64,000 bases of DNA from Arboricoccus pini (GCF_900187945.1 NZ_FYEH01000006.1:186001-250000); one strand, 5' to 3'. Positions 51,522 to 61,850 are shown, counted from the first letter of the stretch. The notes: a model not told the origin generated them from the letters alone. A program made the numbers and translations.

Positions 51522-54500
51522 TCAACCATTGGCTCGCTTGCCCTCGGCATCATAGAAGACCGGACCCGTGATCGTGCAGCGCACGGCGCCCGTTGTGAGC
51601 GGCGCCATGATGACCTGGCCGTGGCGTGCAGAGCCGCCCTTGACGAGAGCCAGCGCGATCGAGCGACCGAGCGTCGGGCTCCAATAGCTGGAGGTGACGT
51701 GGCCGATCATCGGCACTGGCGCCGGCAGAGGCGAGGTTCCACCCTTGGTGAGGGCCGGATCGTCGCTGACCTCGACCAGTTGCGCGCCTTCGGGCAGGAC
51801 CGTCTGCGGCTCGTCCGTGAGCAGGCCCACCAACTGCTTCCTGTCGACACGTGCGGTATCGGCGCGGGTATAGGCACGCTTGCCGACGAAGTCCGGTTTC
51901 AGCCTGGAAACCATGCCGCCCATGCCCAGATCCTGCGGCGTCACGGTGGCGTCCGTCTCCTGGCCGACGATGATGAAGCCTTTCTCCGCCCGCAGGACGT
52001 GCATGGCCTCGGTACCGAACGGCGTGATGCCGAATTCGTCGCCCGCGGCGAAGATCGCCTCCCAGAGTTGTTTGCCCTGATGGGCGGGGACGGCCACCTC
52101 GAAGCTGAGCTCGCCTGTAAAGCTGACACGGAAGATGCGCGCCTTCAGGCCGGCCACGGTCGCATCCTTCACCGCCATGAAAGGGAAGCTCTCCTTGTCG
52201 AGCTTGGTGTCGGTCAGTTTCTCGAGAACCGCCCGCGCCTTGGGACCGGCCACCTGTGCGACGGTCCATTGCTCCGTGATGGAGGTGAGATAGACCTTGA
52301 GATGGGGCCACTCCGTCTGGAGATAATCCTCCATCCAGTCCAGGACCTTGGCGGCCCCGCCGGTCGTGGTCGTGAGGTAGAATCGGGAAGGCCCGACCCT
52401 TGCCACGATGCCGTCATCCATGACCATGCCGTCCTCCTTGCATAGGAGGGCGTAACGCGCCTTGCCGATCTCGAGCTTGGAGAAGGCGCTCGTGTAGAGA
52501 AGGTTGAGGAACGTGACGGCATCCTGTCCCTGGACGTCGATCTTGCCGAGCGTGCTGGCATCGAGCACGCCCACCGACTCGCGCACGGCACGGCACTCGC
52601 GGCTGACGGCTGCCTCCATGGTCTCGCCGGGCCTGGGATAATACCAGGCCCGCTTCCACTGGCCGACATCCTCGAACAAGGCCCCTCTGGCCACATGCCA
52701 GGCATGGATCGGCGTGTGGCGCTCCGGATCGGCCAGATGCCCGACATCGCGGCCGGCAAGGGTGCCGAATGTGACCGGCGTGTAGGGTGCCCTGAAAGTG
52801 GTCGTGCCGATTTCGGGAATCGACGTCCCGAGCATGGTCGAGAGATAGCCCAGCGCGTTGACGTTGGATGTCTTGCCCTGGTCGGTCGCCATGCCCATCG
52901 TCGTGTAGCGTTTTAAATGCTCCACGTGCTTGTAGCCCTCGCGATGGGCAAGAGCGACGTCGGCGGCCGTGACGTCGTTTTGGAAGTCGATGAAATGCTT
53001 GGCCTTGCCGTGGCCCACGGGCCGCAGCGAGGGCACGACCCAGGTCTGCTTGATGGTCCCGAAGGCGCGACTTTGCGCAACGGGCGCCACAAGCTTCGCC
53101 GTCGCGGGAAAGCCAGCAGCCTCGGCTGCAGCCGCGCCGGCATCGAGCCCCTCGGCCAGGCATGCGCCAAGCTCGAAGCTGCCATTGCAAGCGCCGACCG
53201 AGGCCTGATGCTGGGCGGCGACGTCGGGCACGAAACAGGCTTTGGCGTCGTCGAAGCGCAGTTTACCCTGGCTCTGCGAGAAGAGGTGGACGGCAGGACT
53301 CCAGCCGCCCGACATGGCGATCGCGTCGCATTCCAGCTCGGCCGGCTGCGTGTCGGCGAAGGCCTCGCCAGCCTCGGCCAGGCGCATCACCAAGGCGCCG
53401 GCCACCCGCTTGGTCCCCTTGACGCCGACGATGGCCCCCTGCGCGATGACAGGAATGCCCAGATTGCGCGCACGCTCGAGCAGGCCCTGGCCTGCCTCGG
53501 GCCGGAGGTCGACGATGGCCGGGATGGCGGCACCGGCGATCTTGAGATCGAAAGCCGCTTCGTAGGCACTGTCATTGTTGGTGAAGACGACGACCTTCTT
53601 GCCGACCAGGGCCCCGTAGCGGTTGGCATAGGTCCGGGCGGCGGCCGCCAGCATGACTCCCGGCCGGTCATTGTCGGCGAAGACCAGGGGACGTTCATGC
53701 GCGCCGGTCGCCAGAACGACGCGCGCCGCCCTGATCTTCCAAAGACGCTGGCGGGCCGTCTTGCCGGCCGCGCGGCGGGGCAGATGGTCGGTGCGACGCT
53801 GGGCGGCGATCAGATAATTATGATCGTAATAGCCCGTGACCGTCGTGCGGGTCAGGATTCGCACTTCGGGATTGGCCAGGAGCTCTGCCTGGATGCCGGC
53901 GACCCAATCCAGGGCCGGGTTGCCGTCGATCAGCTCATCGGCCGAGAGGAGGGCACCGCCCAGTTCGTTCTGCTCGTCGATCAGGATAACCCGCGCGCCG
54001 CTGGCAGCCGCCGCGCGTGCTGCCGCAAGGCCGGCCGGGCCGCCACCGACGACAAGCACGTCGCAATGCGCGTGCATCTTGTCATAAATGTCGAGATCTC
54101 CTTCAGTCGGCGCCTTGCCGAGGCCGGCCGCTCTCCGAATGAAGGGCTCGTAGACCTTCATCCAGAAGCTCTTCGGGCTCATGAAGGTCTTATAGTAGAA
54201 GCCGGCGACGAAGAGCTTCGAGAGAAGGCCGTTGACCGCGCCAATGTCGTGCTCGACCGAAGGCCAGGCATTCTGGCTGGTCGCCGCGAGGTCGTCGTAG
54301 AGCTCGACCACCGGTGCCCGCATGTTGGGCTCGGTCAGGCCGCCTTTTTCCAGTTGGACCAGGGCCGAGGGCTCCTCGCAACCGGCCGAGAGAATGCCGC
54401 GGGGCCGGTGATATTTGAAGCTTCGCCCGACCAGATGGACGCCGTTGGCCAGAAGAGCGGAGGCCAGGGTGTCGCCGGCGTGGCCCGCATACTGGCGACC

Positions 54501-54572
54501 ATTGAAGGTGAAGAAGACGGGCCGGCTACGATCGATGCGGCCACCCTGGGCGGTGCGGAATGGCTGCTTCAT
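51522..54572 (-). CDS. soxA: Sarcosine oxidase subunit alpha
   Basis: Largest subunit (1016 aa) of sarcosine oxidase, which demethylates sarcosine to glycine with transfer of the methyl group as 5,10-methylene-THF. The N-terminus is a ferredoxin-like domain (GRQYAGHAGDTLASALLANG). An NAD-binding domain follows with DVLVVGGGPAGLAAARAAAA (about residue 170), then a second nucleotide site around VVVFTNNDSAYEAAFDL. From about residue 620 the GcvT-like folate domain begins (SRECRAVRESVGVLDASTLG) and carries on to the end (PTLGRSIALALVKGG). Length and layout are normal. It overlaps soxD by ATGA. Confidence 0.95.
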   Translation of the reverse strand: MKQPFRTAQGGRIDRSRPVFFTFNGRQYAGHAGDTLASALLANGVHLVGRSFKYHRPRGILSAGCEEPSALVQLEKGGLTEPNMRAPVVELYDDLAATSQNAWPSVEHDIGAVNGLLSKLFVAGFYYKTFMSPKSFWMKVYEPFIRRAAGLGKAPTEGDLDIYDKMHAHCDVLVVGGGPAGLAAARAAAASGARVILIDEQNELGGALLSADELIDGNPALDWVAGIQAELLANPEVRILTRTTVTGYYDHNYLIAAQRRTDHLPRRAAGKTARQRLWKIRAARVVLATGAHERPLVFADNDRPGVMLAAAARTYANRYGALVGKKVVVFTNNDSAYEAAFDLKIAGAAIPAIVDLRPEAGQGLLERARNLGIPVIAQGAIVGVKGTKRVAGALVMRLAEAGEAFADTQPAELECDAIAMSGGWSPAVHLFSQSQGKLRFDDAKACFVPDVAAQHQASVGACNGSFELGACLAEGLDAGAAAAEAAGFPATAKLVAPVAQSRAFGTIKQTWVVPSLRPVGHGKAKHFIDFQNDVTAADVALAHREGYKHVEHLKRYTTMGMATDQGKTSNVNALGYLSTMLGTSIPEIGTTTFRAPYTPVTFGTLAGRDVGHLADPERHTPIHAWHVARGALFEDVGQWKRAWYYPRPGETMEAAVSRECRAVRESVGVLDASTLGKIDVQGQDAVTFLNLLYTSAFSKLEIGKARYALLCKEDGMVMDDGIVARVGPSRFYLTTTTGGAAKVLDWMEDYLQTEWPHLKVYLTSITEQWTVAQVAGPKARAVLEKLTDTKLDKESFPFMAVKDATVAGLKARIFRVSFTGELSFEVAVPAHQGKQLWEAIFAAGDEFGITPFGTEAMHVLRAEKGFIIVGQETDATVTPQDLGMGGMVSRLKPDFVGKRAYTRADTARVDRKQLVGLLTDEPQTVLPEGAQLVEVSDDPALTKGGTSPLPAPVPMIGHVTSSYWSPTLGRSIALALVKGGSARHGQVIMAPLTTGAVRCTITGPVFYDAEGKRANG

Positions 54573-54883
54573 GGCTGGCCTCCCTGGCGCGCCGGGCTCG
54601 TGGCGTCGGCTGAGGCCTCGGGCTGTTCACCCATCTTGTAGATGCGGGTGATCTCGTGGGTGATCGTGCTGCGCTCAAGGTTGAACCAGCGCCGGCAGCC
54701 CTGGCTGTGGCACCAGCGCTCGCGCTGCAGCCCCTTGGGGTTGGTGCGCATGAAGAGAAAGTCGGCAAAAGCGGCGTCGTCCGTGGCCGCCGGATCCTGG
54801 GGCCGCGCGCGATGCGCCTCGCCACCGCAGGTGAACTCGATCTCGTCGCGCGGCCCGCACCAGGGGCAAGTGATCAAAAGCAT
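54569..54883 (-). CDS. soxD: Sarcosine oxidase subunit delta (zinc-binding)
   Basis: Small zinc subunit of 104 aa. The four ligands known for SoxD are in place: Cys6 and Cys9 in ITCPWCGPRDE, and His59 and Cys63 in RWCHSQGCRRWFNLER. The C-terminal tail after YKMGEQPE is low-complexity. Its stop overlaps the soxA start (ATGA), and it follows soxB by about 96 bases. It is needed for assembly of the alpha-beta complex. Confidence 0.95.
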   Translation of the reverse strand: MLLITCPWCGPRDEIEFTCGGEAHRARPQDPAATDDAAFADFLFMRTNPKGLQRERWCHSQGCRRWFNLERSTITHEITRIYKMGEQPEASADATSPARQGGQP

Positions 54884-54979
54884 CGATCGTCTCCGAGAAG
54901 ACCAGGGTGCGGCCCTGGACTAACCTGGGGTCGCAGGACCCCCGGATTCATTGTTCCAACCGCCAGACCGGGCGGACCC

Positions 54980-56230
54980 TCAGTGCGCCACGGCCGCGGC
55001 GCCATGCTCGTCGATGAGCTTGCCGGTCTCGAAGCGTGAGAGGGCGAAGGGCGCGTTGATCGCATGTGGCTGGCCGGTCGCCAGCGTATGGGCAAAGACC
55101 CAGCCCGAGCCCGGCGTCGCTTTGAAGCCGCCCGTGCCCCAGCCGCAATTGATGAAGAGATTGTCGACCGGCGTCTTGCCGATGATCGGGCTCGCATCCG
55201 GCGTCACGTCGACGATGCCGCCCCACTGGCGCAGCATGCGCATGCGACTGAAGATCGGAAACAGCTCCAGGAGCGCGCCCATCTGGTGCTCGATCACGTG
55301 GAAGGACCCGCGCTGGGCGTAGGAAGTATAGGCGTCGACGCCGGCACCGATGACGAGTTCGCCTTTGTCGGACTGGCTCACATAGACATGGACTGCGTTC
55401 GACATGACGACGCAGTCGATGATGGGCTTCACCGGCTCCGAGACCAAAGCCTGCAAGGGATGGCTCTCGACCGGCAGGCGGATGTCGGCCATGGCCGCCA
55501 CGACCCCCGAATGACCGGCGGTGACGATGCCCACCTTGCCGGCCTTGATATAGCCCTTGCTGGTCTCGACGCCGACCACCTTGCCGCCCTCGCGACGGAT
55601 GCCCTGCACCTCGCAACGCTCGCAGATGTCGACGCCGCGCTCGGAGGCGGCGCGCGCGAAGCCCCAGGCCACCGCATCGTGCCTGGCTGAGCCGCCCCGC
55701 CTTTGCAGGGTGCCGCCCCAGACCGGATAGCGGACGTCCGGCCTGATATCGATGATGGGGCAAAATGCCTTCACCTCGTCCCGGCTCAGATATTCGCTGT
55801 CGATGCCATTCAGCCGAAGCGCGTGCACCCGCCTTTGCGCCTCGAGGACATCACCGTGATTATGGGCGAGATTGAGGACTCCGCGCTGGGAGAACATCGT
55901 GTTGTAGTTGAGGTCCTGCGAAAGGCCCTCCCAGAGCGAGAGCGCCTTTTCGTAGAGGGCGGCACTCTCGTCCCAGAGATAGTTGGATCGCACGATCGTG
56001 GTGTTGCGCCCGGTATTGCCAAGGCCGATCGGCCCCCGCTCCAGAACGGCGACATTGGTGATGCCGTGCACTTTGGCCAGATAATAGGCCGTAGCCAGAC
56101 CATGGCCGCCGCCACCGATGATCACGACATCGTAGCTGTCCCTGGGCTCGGCCTTGCGCCAGGCGGGGGCCCACGCCTCGTGATGCGAGAACGCGTTCTT
56201 GAGCAGCGAGAGAGCCGAATAGCGCGTCAT
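54980..56230 (-). CDS. soxB: Sarcosine oxidase subunit beta
   Basis: FAD/FMN-containing catalytic subunit, 416 aa from [20 protein letters not shown]. The FAD Rossmann motif is [19 protein letters not shown], followed by [19 protein letters not shown], the typical SoxB strand. The DAO-fold continues with [20 protein letters not shown] and ends with the second FAD segment [20 protein letters not shown]. The start at 56230 is chosen because the residues before it in the open frame are not family-like. It is the first gene of the sox block, divergent from the peptide-type ABC importer. The palindrome CGGCCATGGCCG lies 21 bases upstream. Confidence 0.95.
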   Translation of the reverse strand: MTRYSALSLLKNAFSHHEAWAPAWRKAEPRDSYDVVIIGGGGHGLATAYYLAKVHGITNVAVLERGPIGLGNTGRNTTIVRSNYLWDESAALYEKALSLWEGLSQDLNYNTMFSQRGVLNLAHNHGDVLEAQRRVHALRLNGIDSEYLSRDEVKAFCPIIDIRPDVRYPVWGGTLQRRGGSARHDAVAWGFARAASERGVDICERCEVQGIRREGGKVVGVETSKGYIKAGKVGIVTAGHSGVVAAMADIRLPVESHPLQALVSEPVKPIIDCVVMSNAVHVYVSQSDKGELVIGAGVDAYTSYAQRGSFHVIEHQMGALLELFPIFSRMRMLRQWGGIVDVTPDASPIIGKTPVDNLFINCGWGTGGFKATPGSGWVFAHTLATGQPHAINAPFALSRFETGKLIDEHGAAAVAH

Positions 56231-56441
56231 CGAACGTTTACCCTCAAAGCCGGCCATGGCCGAAAAGCACGCCATGGGTACCTGGACCCTAGTCTTAGGC
56301 TGAGAGCCGCCATGGGGCCTAGAATGAACCAGTCGTTCCACTTGAATAAATCCGACAAGGATGGTGTCGGCCGACCAGGGGGGTGCGCTTGGCATAGATC
56401 CTGCCTGATTCCTGGCAACCAATTGCCTTGGAGAGCGTGCG
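56231..56441. promoter_or_regulatory. Divergent soxB / ABC-importer promoter region
   Basis: About 210 bases shared by two divergent operons. CGGCCATGGCCG (56251-56262) is a perfect 12-base palindrome in the soxB leader and a reasonable operator candidate, although such GC palindromes arise by chance. No clear promoter hexamers were recognised and no regulator gene is adjacent. Confidence 0.35.
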
Positions 56442-58049
56442 GTGGGGGAAATCGATCACAGGAATGTCCTGGCAAAGATGCTCGATCGGCGCTTTGCCAG
56501 ACGGGGCCTGCTGCGCGGCGCCGGCCTAGGTGCCGCTGCTTTGGCGGTCCCGGCTTTCGGCCCGCAGCCCGTTCGAGCAGCCGAACCCGGGCATATCAAC
56601 CTGGCTTTCATCGAATATATCGACACGCTCGACCCGCATTTCACCGGTTTTCTCGGCGCCATCATGGTGCACAACAATATCTTCAATGGTCTTTTGAAGA
56701 TTACCTATGATGGGCAGAAGGTCAGCTTCGTGCCGGACCTGGCCGAAAGCTGGGACATGCCGGACGACAAGACCCACATCTTCAAGATCAGGCCGAATGT
56801 CCATTTCCATGACGGCACGGCCTGCGATGCCGAGGCCATCAAATGGAGCCTGGAGCGCGTGGCCAGCGGCAAGCCCACCTCGCCGCACGCCTGGAAACTA
56901 AGCAAACTCCAAAAGATCGAAATTATCGATCCGCTTACGGTGAAGTTGAGCTTCGCTACCCCCTACGCCTTCCTGCCGGTGGCCCTGACAGGGAGCACCG
57001 GGCGAGCCGGCACCATCGTCTCGCGCGCTGCGGTTGAAAAATACGGCAAGGATTTCGGCCGCAATCCGGTAGGCACCGGCCCCTTTCGTTTCGTCAGCTG
57101 GCGTGAGAACGATTCGATCGAGCTGGAACGCAATCCAGATTATTTCGAGGAGGGCCTGCCCAAGCTCGATCGCGTGACGATCAAGATCATGAACGAGGCC
57201 TCCTCGGCGGTGGCGGCCTTGATGGCCGGCCAGGTCGACGGGATGAACGAGAGCCCGCTGCAGTTCGTCAAGGCGTTGCGCGCCAACCCCAACCTCACCG
57301 TCTATGGCGAGCCCGAGGGCAATTACTCCTTCGTGGCGATGAATGTGCGCCGGGCGCCCTTCGACGATGTCGAACTGCGCCGAGCCGTTGCCTTCGCCAT
57401 CGATCGTGAGGCCATCATCAAGCAGGCCTTTTTCGGCATTGGCGAAATTGCCTACTCGCCGATCTCGCCGCCGATGACGGGTTTCTTCAACAAGGACATC
57501 GCCAAGACCGGACGTGGCCAGTTCTTCGATCCGGAACGGGCCAAGAAGCATCGCGCGGCTGCCAAGAACCAGGACGTGATTGAGCCCGTCTTCATCATGA
57601 GCGAGCAGGGTCCCTATGGGACGCGGGTGGCGCAGACCGTGCTGCCGATGCTCGAGAAGATCGGCATCAAGCCCAAGCTCGAACTGATGGAGCGGGCCGC
57701 CTGGGTGGCCAGGCGCAATGCCGGCGATTTCGACATGTTCGACCTCAACTGGGTGGGCGATCTCGATCCGGACGAGACGCTCTATCCGGAATTCCATTCG
57801 GGCGAGGACTGGAATTATCCGGGCTGGAGCAATGCCACCTTCGATAAGTCGGTCGAAGAGGCCCAGGTCGTGCTCGACGTCGAGACGAGGCGCAAGCTCT
57901 ACGAGACGGCCGAGGATGCGCTCATGGACGAGGCGCCGATCGCCATCATCTCGCACATGCCGGCCTTCAAGATCATCTCCAAACGGGTGCAGGGCTTCCA
58001 ATATATCCCGGCCGATCTCTTCAATCTGCACACGGTAAGCGTTGCCTGA
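56442..58049 (+). CDS. ABC transporter substrate-binding protein (family 5, dipeptide/opine type)
   Basis: Periplasmic binding protein of about 535 aa (522 from the second start). The GTG at 56442 gives a slightly long leader; the ATG at 56478 ([20 protein letters not shown]) gives a clean Tat-like signal peptide (RRFARRGLL). The mature chain begins [20 protein letters not shown], then [20 protein letters not shown] and [20 protein letters not shown], typical family 5 strands. The late [20 protein letters not shown] closes the site. It overlaps the permease gene by one base. The ligand could be a peptide, opine or betaine-like compound; the divergent sox operon is the only hint. Confidence 0.92.
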   Translation: MGEIDHRNVLAKMLDRRFARRGLLRGAGLGAAALAVPAFGPQPVRAAEPGHINLAFIEYIDTLDPHFTGFLGAIMVHNNIFNGLLKITYDGQKVSFVPDLAESWDMPDDKTHIFKIRPNVHFHDGTACDAEAIKWSLERVASGKPTSPHAWKLSKLQKIEIIDPLTVKLSFATPYAFLPVALTGSTGRAGTIVSRAAVEKYGKDFGRNPVGTGPFRFVSWRENDSIELERNPDYFEEGLPKLDRVTIKIMNEASSAVAALMAGQVDGMNESPLQFVKALRANPNLTVYGEPEGNYSFVAMNVRRAPFDDVELRRAVAFAIDREAIIKQAFFGIGEIAYSPISPPMTGFFNKDIAKTGRGQFFDPERAKKHRAAAKNQDVIEPVFIMSEQGPYGTRVAQTVLPMLEKIGIKPKLELMERAAWVARRNAGDFDMFDLNWVGDLDPDETLYPEFHSGEDWNYPGWSNATFDKSVEEAQVVLDVETRRKLYETAEDALMDEAPIAIISHMPAFKIISKRVQGFQYIPADLFNLHTVSVA

Positions 58050-58996
58050 TGCTCCTCTTCGTCGGTCGCAAGTTGGCCCAGACGATCTTCATTCTCCTCA
58101 TGGTCTCGATCGTCAGCTTCACCCTTTTAAAGCTGGCGCCGGGCGATCCGGTTCAGATGGCGCTGGGCTCCGAATATTCGCAGGAAGCCTACGCCTCCCT
58201 GACCCATGAGATGGGCCTGGATCAGTCTTTGGTCGTCCAATACGGCCATTGGCTCTGGGGTTTTATCACCGGCGACTGGGGGCGCTCCTATGTGGGCCGC
58301 ACGCCGATCTTCCAATATGCCTTCGTGGAGGCCCTGCCGGTCACCTTGACGCTGGCTGCCTCCGCATTGTTCCTGGCGATCCTGATCGGCGTGCCCCTTG
58401 GCGTGCTATCGGCTGCCCGCCAGGACACGATCCTGGATGCCGGAACCGCCGCCCTGTCGCTGACCGGCACGGCCTTTCCGAGCTTCTATCTGGGCATCCT
58501 CCTGATCTGGATCTTCGGCGTCCATTTCGGGCTCTTTCCAACCATGGGGTTCGTGGCGCCCTGGCAGGATTTCCTGGATGGCGTCTATCACATGACCCTG
58601 CCGGCGCTCACGCTCAGCACCTATTTCATGGCGATGATCGTCCGGCTGGTGCGCGCCAACCTGATCGAGGCGCTCCAGCAACCCTATGTGGCGGCTGCCA
58701 GGGCAAGGGGCGAGAGTGAAAGGCGGGTCATCTGGCTGCATGGCATGCGCAACGTACTCATGCCGCTGGTCACCGTTTTGGGCCTGCAGCTGGGTGCCCT
58801 CCTTCAGGGTGCCGTGCTCACAGAGACCGTCTTCTCCCTGCCGGGGGTCGGGCAGATGATCACCAACGCGGTGCTGAACCGCGAATATCTGGTCGTCCAG
58901 GCGGGTGTCATGATGACTGGCTGCCTCTTCATCTTCGTCAATCTTCTGGTCGACCTCGCCTATCCCTGGCTCGATCCCCGCCTGAAGCCGCGCTAG
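58049..58996 (+). CDS. ABC transporter permease (DppB family)
   Basis: First inner-membrane subunit of the importer, 315 aa. The N-terminal helix begins VGRKLAQTIFILLMVSIVSF, followed by the long periplasmic loop (GDPVQMALGSEYSQEAYASL), and about five more helices. The EAA loop that contacts the ATPase is AARARGESERRVIWLHGMRN. The ATG at 58049 overlaps the stop of the binding-protein gene. Together with the next gene it forms the translocation pore. Confidence 0.93.
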   Translation: MLLFVGRKLAQTIFILLMVSIVSFTLLKLAPGDPVQMALGSEYSQEAYASLTHEMGLDQSLVVQYGHWLWGFITGDWGRSYVGRTPIFQYAFVEALPVTLTLAASALFLAILIGVPLGVLSAARQDTILDAGTAALSLTGTAFPSFYLGILLIWIFGVHFGLFPTMGFVAPWQDFLDGVYHMTLPALTLSTYFMAMIVRLVRANLIEALQQPYVAAARARGESERRVIWLHGMRNVLMPLVTVLGLQLGALLQGAVLTETVFSLPGVGQMITNAVLNREYLVVQAGVMMTGCLFIFVNLLVDLAYPWLDPRLKPR

Positions 58997-58998
58997 CC

Positions 58999-59883
58999 AT
59001 GAGCGAAACCCTGCTCGTCGACAAAATTGCGCGCCGTCCGGCCTGGTGGGCCGGGCTCGGCAGCTATATCCGCCACCGCCCCTTCTTCATCCTGGCACTG
59101 CTGGTCACGCTGGCCTTTTTGGCCATCGCCCTGCTGGGGACGGCCGTCACACCATTCGATCCCACCTTCCAGGACATGGAGGCGCCCATGTCGCCGCCCA
59201 GTTCGACGCATTGGCTGGGGACCGACTCCTATGGGCAGGACCTGCTCTCGCGCGCCATGGCCGGTGCCCGCTATGCCTTCCTGACCGGCATCTGCTCGGT
59301 ACTCCTGGGAGCCCTGGGCGGGCTGGCCGTCGGCCTGATGGCCGGTCTTGCTGGCGGGCGGACCGAATGGTTCTTGATGCGGATCGTGGATGCGATCTTG
59401 GCCCTTCCCTCGCTGGTGATGGCGATCGCCTTCATCGCGATCCTAGGCCAGGGGGTCGACAAGGTGATCCTGGCGGTGGGCCTGGCCCTGATCGGCCCTT
59501 TTGCCCGAACGGTGCGCGCCGACGTCCTGCAGGTGCGCGCTTTGCCCTTCGTTGAGGCAGCGGGCCTGATGGGCATCGGCAAGCTGGCCATCGTCCGGCG
59601 ACACATTCTCCCCAACGTCTTCTTTCCGCTGGTGGTCCAGGCGACGATCCGGATCAGCGAGGCCATCCTGGTCTCCTCCAGCCTGTCCTTCATCGGCATC
59701 GGCATCGTGCCGCCGACGCCGGACTGGGGTCTGATGATCGCGGAAGGCCGGGGCTTTGTCAGTTTCGCGCCCTGGATGTCGGGCGTGCCGGGCGCTGCGC
59801 TCGCCATCCTCCTGATCGCTCTTGCGATCGTCGGCGACGGGATCCGCGAGCAGATGGACCCCAAGCAGCGCGCCGGTCACTAG
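58999..59883 (+). CDS. ABC transporter permease (DppC family)
   Basis: Second inner-membrane subunit, 294 aa, about six helices. The typical N-terminal extension ends in FFILALLVTLAFLAIALLGT. THWLGTDSYGQDLLSRAMAG is the DppC signature, and the EAA loop is EAAGLMGIGKLAIVRRHILP. It begins two bases after the previous stop and is followed ten bases later by the first ATPase gene. Confidence 0.93.
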   Translation: MSETLLVDKIARRPAWWAGLGSYIRHRPFFILALLVTLAFLAIALLGTAVTPFDPTFQDMEAPMSPPSSTHWLGTDSYGQDLLSRAMAGARYAFLTGICSVLLGALGGLAVGLMAGLAGGRTEWFLMRIVDAILALPSLVMAIAFIAILGQGVDKVILAVGLALIGPFARTVRADVLQVRALPFVEAAGLMGIGKLAIVRRHILPNVFFPLVVQATIRISEAILVSSSLSFIGIGIVPPTPDWGLMIAEGRGFVSFAPWMSGVPGAALAILLIALAIVGDGIREQMDPKQRAGH

Positions 59884-59892
59884 GAGCAGCCC

Positions 59893-60873
59893 ATGTCGCT
59901 TCAGATGAGCAGCAGCGCGGTGCAAGCAACGAGCCGGCCTTTGGTCGAGCTCGAGGACTTCTCGCTCTGGCGCCAGAACCGCTCGGTGCTGGACGGACTG
60001 AGCTTTACCCTGCCGAAAGGCCAGAACCTGGCGCTGGTGGGCGAATCGGGTGCCGGCAAGTCCACCATCGGCCTGGCGCTCATGGGTCTGCTTCAAAGCC
60101 AGGGCGTGAAGATGGCCGGGCGGGCCCGCTTTGACGGGCAGGATCTGGTCAGCCTGAACGCACGGGCCTGGAACGGATTGCGCGGCCGCAGGCTCGGCAT
60201 GATCTTCCAGGATGCCGGTGCGGCACTCGATCCCTGCTTTACCATCGGTCACCATCTGGCCTTTCCGCTCCGCCGGCTCTTGGGCCTGAGCAGCAGGCAG
60301 GCGACCGAGCGCGCATTGGCACTTCTGGAGAGCGTCGGCATCAACGACGCCAAGGCCCGACTCAAGGCCTACCCGCACGAGCTCTCGGGCGGCATGCAGC
60401 AACGGGTCATGATCGGCATCGCGCTGGCCTGCGAGCCCGATCTCTTGATCGCCGATGAGCCCACGAGCGCTTTGGACGTCACGATCCAGGCGCAGATCGT
60501 CCGCCTGATCCAGGATCGCGTACGAATGCAGGGTGCCAGCTGCATCTTCGTCCTCCACGATCTGGCCTTGGCCTCGCAGGCCTGCGAGCGGATCGTCGTC
60601 CTCTATGCGGGCCAGGTGATGGAGGCTGGGCTGGCCGAGGTGGTCCTGGGCCGCTCGCGCCATCCTTATACGCAGGCGCTTAAATCCTGCGTCATCGAAC
60701 TCGATACCGCAGCCCTCGAACCGCCACCAGGTGCCGCCCCCTCCTTGGACCGGATGCCCTCCGGCTGTCGGTTCGCGCCCCGCTGCCCGCGAGCCAGCGA
60801 ACGCTGTACCGCGGAAAAGCCGCCTTTGCAGGGCACAGAGGCGCATCAGATCGCCTGCTGGCATCCAGGATGA
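59893..60873 (+). CDS. ABC transporter ATP-binding protein (DppD family)
   Basis: First ATPase of the importer, 326 aa. Walker A is LVGESGAGKSTIGLALMG, signature HELSGGMQQRVMIGIAL, Walker B LLIADEPTSALDVTIQAQ, H-loop FVLHDLALASQA. The C-terminal oligopeptide-type extension carries cysteines (GCRFAPRCPRASERC and the last Cys), which in this family bind a 4Fe-4S cluster. An AGGAG-like site precedes the ATG at 59893. Its stop overlaps the next ATPase by four bases. Confidence 0.93.
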   Translation: MSLQMSSSAVQATSRPLVELEDFSLWRQNRSVLDGLSFTLPKGQNLALVGESGAGKSTIGLALMGLLQSQGVKMAGRARFDGQDLVSLNARAWNGLRGRRLGMIFQDAGAALDPCFTIGHHLAFPLRRLLGLSSRQATERALALLESVGINDAKARLKAYPHELSGGMQQRVMIGIALACEPDLLIADEPTSALDVTIQAQIVRLIQDRVRMQGASCIFVLHDLALASQACERIVVLYAGQVMEAGLAEVVLGRSRHPYTQALKSCVIELDTAALEPPPGAAPSLDRMPSGCRFAPRCPRASERCTAEKPPLQGTEAHQIACWHPG

Positions 60874-61850
60874 CCGCCTTGTTGTTCGAACTTTTGGACG
60901 TCGAGAAGAGCTATGAGTTGAGGGGCGGCGGTGCTGCGTTCCGGCCGGGTCCCAAGCGCCGGCTGCGTGCGCTGGATGGCGTGCGCCTCACCGTGGCGCG
61001 CGGCGACAGCGTGGCCCTGGTGGGCGAGAGTGGCTCGGGCAAATCGACCTTGCTCCGCGTCCTGATGGGCCTGACATCGCCAACCGACGGGCGGGCCCTT
61101 TATGGCGGCCAGGACGTGACACAGCTCAAAGGAGAGCGCCGCGCTGCCTTCCAGCGCGAGGTCGCGATGGTCTACCAGGACGCCCGAGGCTCGCTCAATC
61201 CGCGCCTGCCGGTCCTAGATCTCATCGCCGAGCCGATCCGGCATCATAAACTGCGCGCCGGGCCGGCGGTGCGCGACCGCGTTTTGGAGTTGCTGGATCA
61301 GGTGGGCCTGCCGGCCGCCACCCTGAAGCGCTATCCGAGCCAGCTCTCGGGCGGTCAGGTCCGGCGCGTCGCGATCGCGCGCGCCTTGGCCAGCGAGCCG
61401 CTCACCATCGTAGCCGACGAGGCCGTCTCCGGCCTCGATGTCTCGACCCAGGCCCAGCTCTTGAACTTGCTGGTTGAGCTGCAGCGGCGGATGGGCCTGA
61501 CCTTGATCTTCATCACCCACGATCTGGGAGTGGCGAGCTTTCTTTGCGACCAGATCGCCGTCATGTATCTGGGCCGCATCGTCGAGACCGGCCCCACGCG
61601 CGCCATCCTGGAGAGGCCCGCCCATCCCTATACGCAGGCGCTCTTAAACGCCCAGCCACGCTTCTTCGCCCCCATCGCCCAGCCCTTGCAGGGTGAAATC
61701 CCGAGCCCCATCGACCTGCCGCCCGGCTGTCGCTTTGCCGGTCGCTGCCCGCGCGCCGTTCCAGCCTGCCGAGAGGACGATCCGGCCCTCATGCCGAGCG
61801 GCCAGGGGCGTGCCGTGGCGTGCATCCGCCCGCTGACGGCCGCCGCCTGA
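60870..61850 (+). CDS. ABC transporter ATP-binding protein (DppF family)
   Basis: Second ATPase, 326 aa. Walker A is LVGESGSGKSTLLRVLMG, signature QLSGGQVRRVAIARALA, Walker B LTIVADEAVSGLDVSTQAQ, H-loop LIFITHDLGVASFL. The family C-terminal Cys cluster is present (GCRFAGRCPRAVPACRED). In the Walker B motif the residue after DEA is V instead of the usual P/T, a small deviation that keeps the catalytic Glu. The gene ends the importer operon; the MOSC gene follows closely, about 70 bases away. Confidence 0.93.
   Translation: MTALLFELLDVEKSYELRGGGAAFRPGPKRRLRALDGVRLTVARGDSVALVGESGSGKSTLLRVLMGLTSPTDGRALYGGQDVTQLKGERRAAFQREVAMVYQDARGSLNPRLPVLDLIAEPIRHHKLRAGPAVRDRVLELLDQVGLPAATLKRYPSQLSGGQVRRVAIARALASEPLTIVADEAVSGLDVSTQAQLLNLLVELQRRMGLTLIFITHDLGVASFLCDQIAVMYLGRIVETGPTRAILERPAHPYTQALLNAQPRFFAPIAQPLQGEIPSPIDLPPGCRFAGRCPRAVPACREDDPALMPSGQGRAVACIRPLTAAA

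Noticed and set aside
52917-54641. 574-codon plus-strand frame opposite soxA
   Set aside because: Antisense to soxA, whose domains and ligands are all in place; no independent support.
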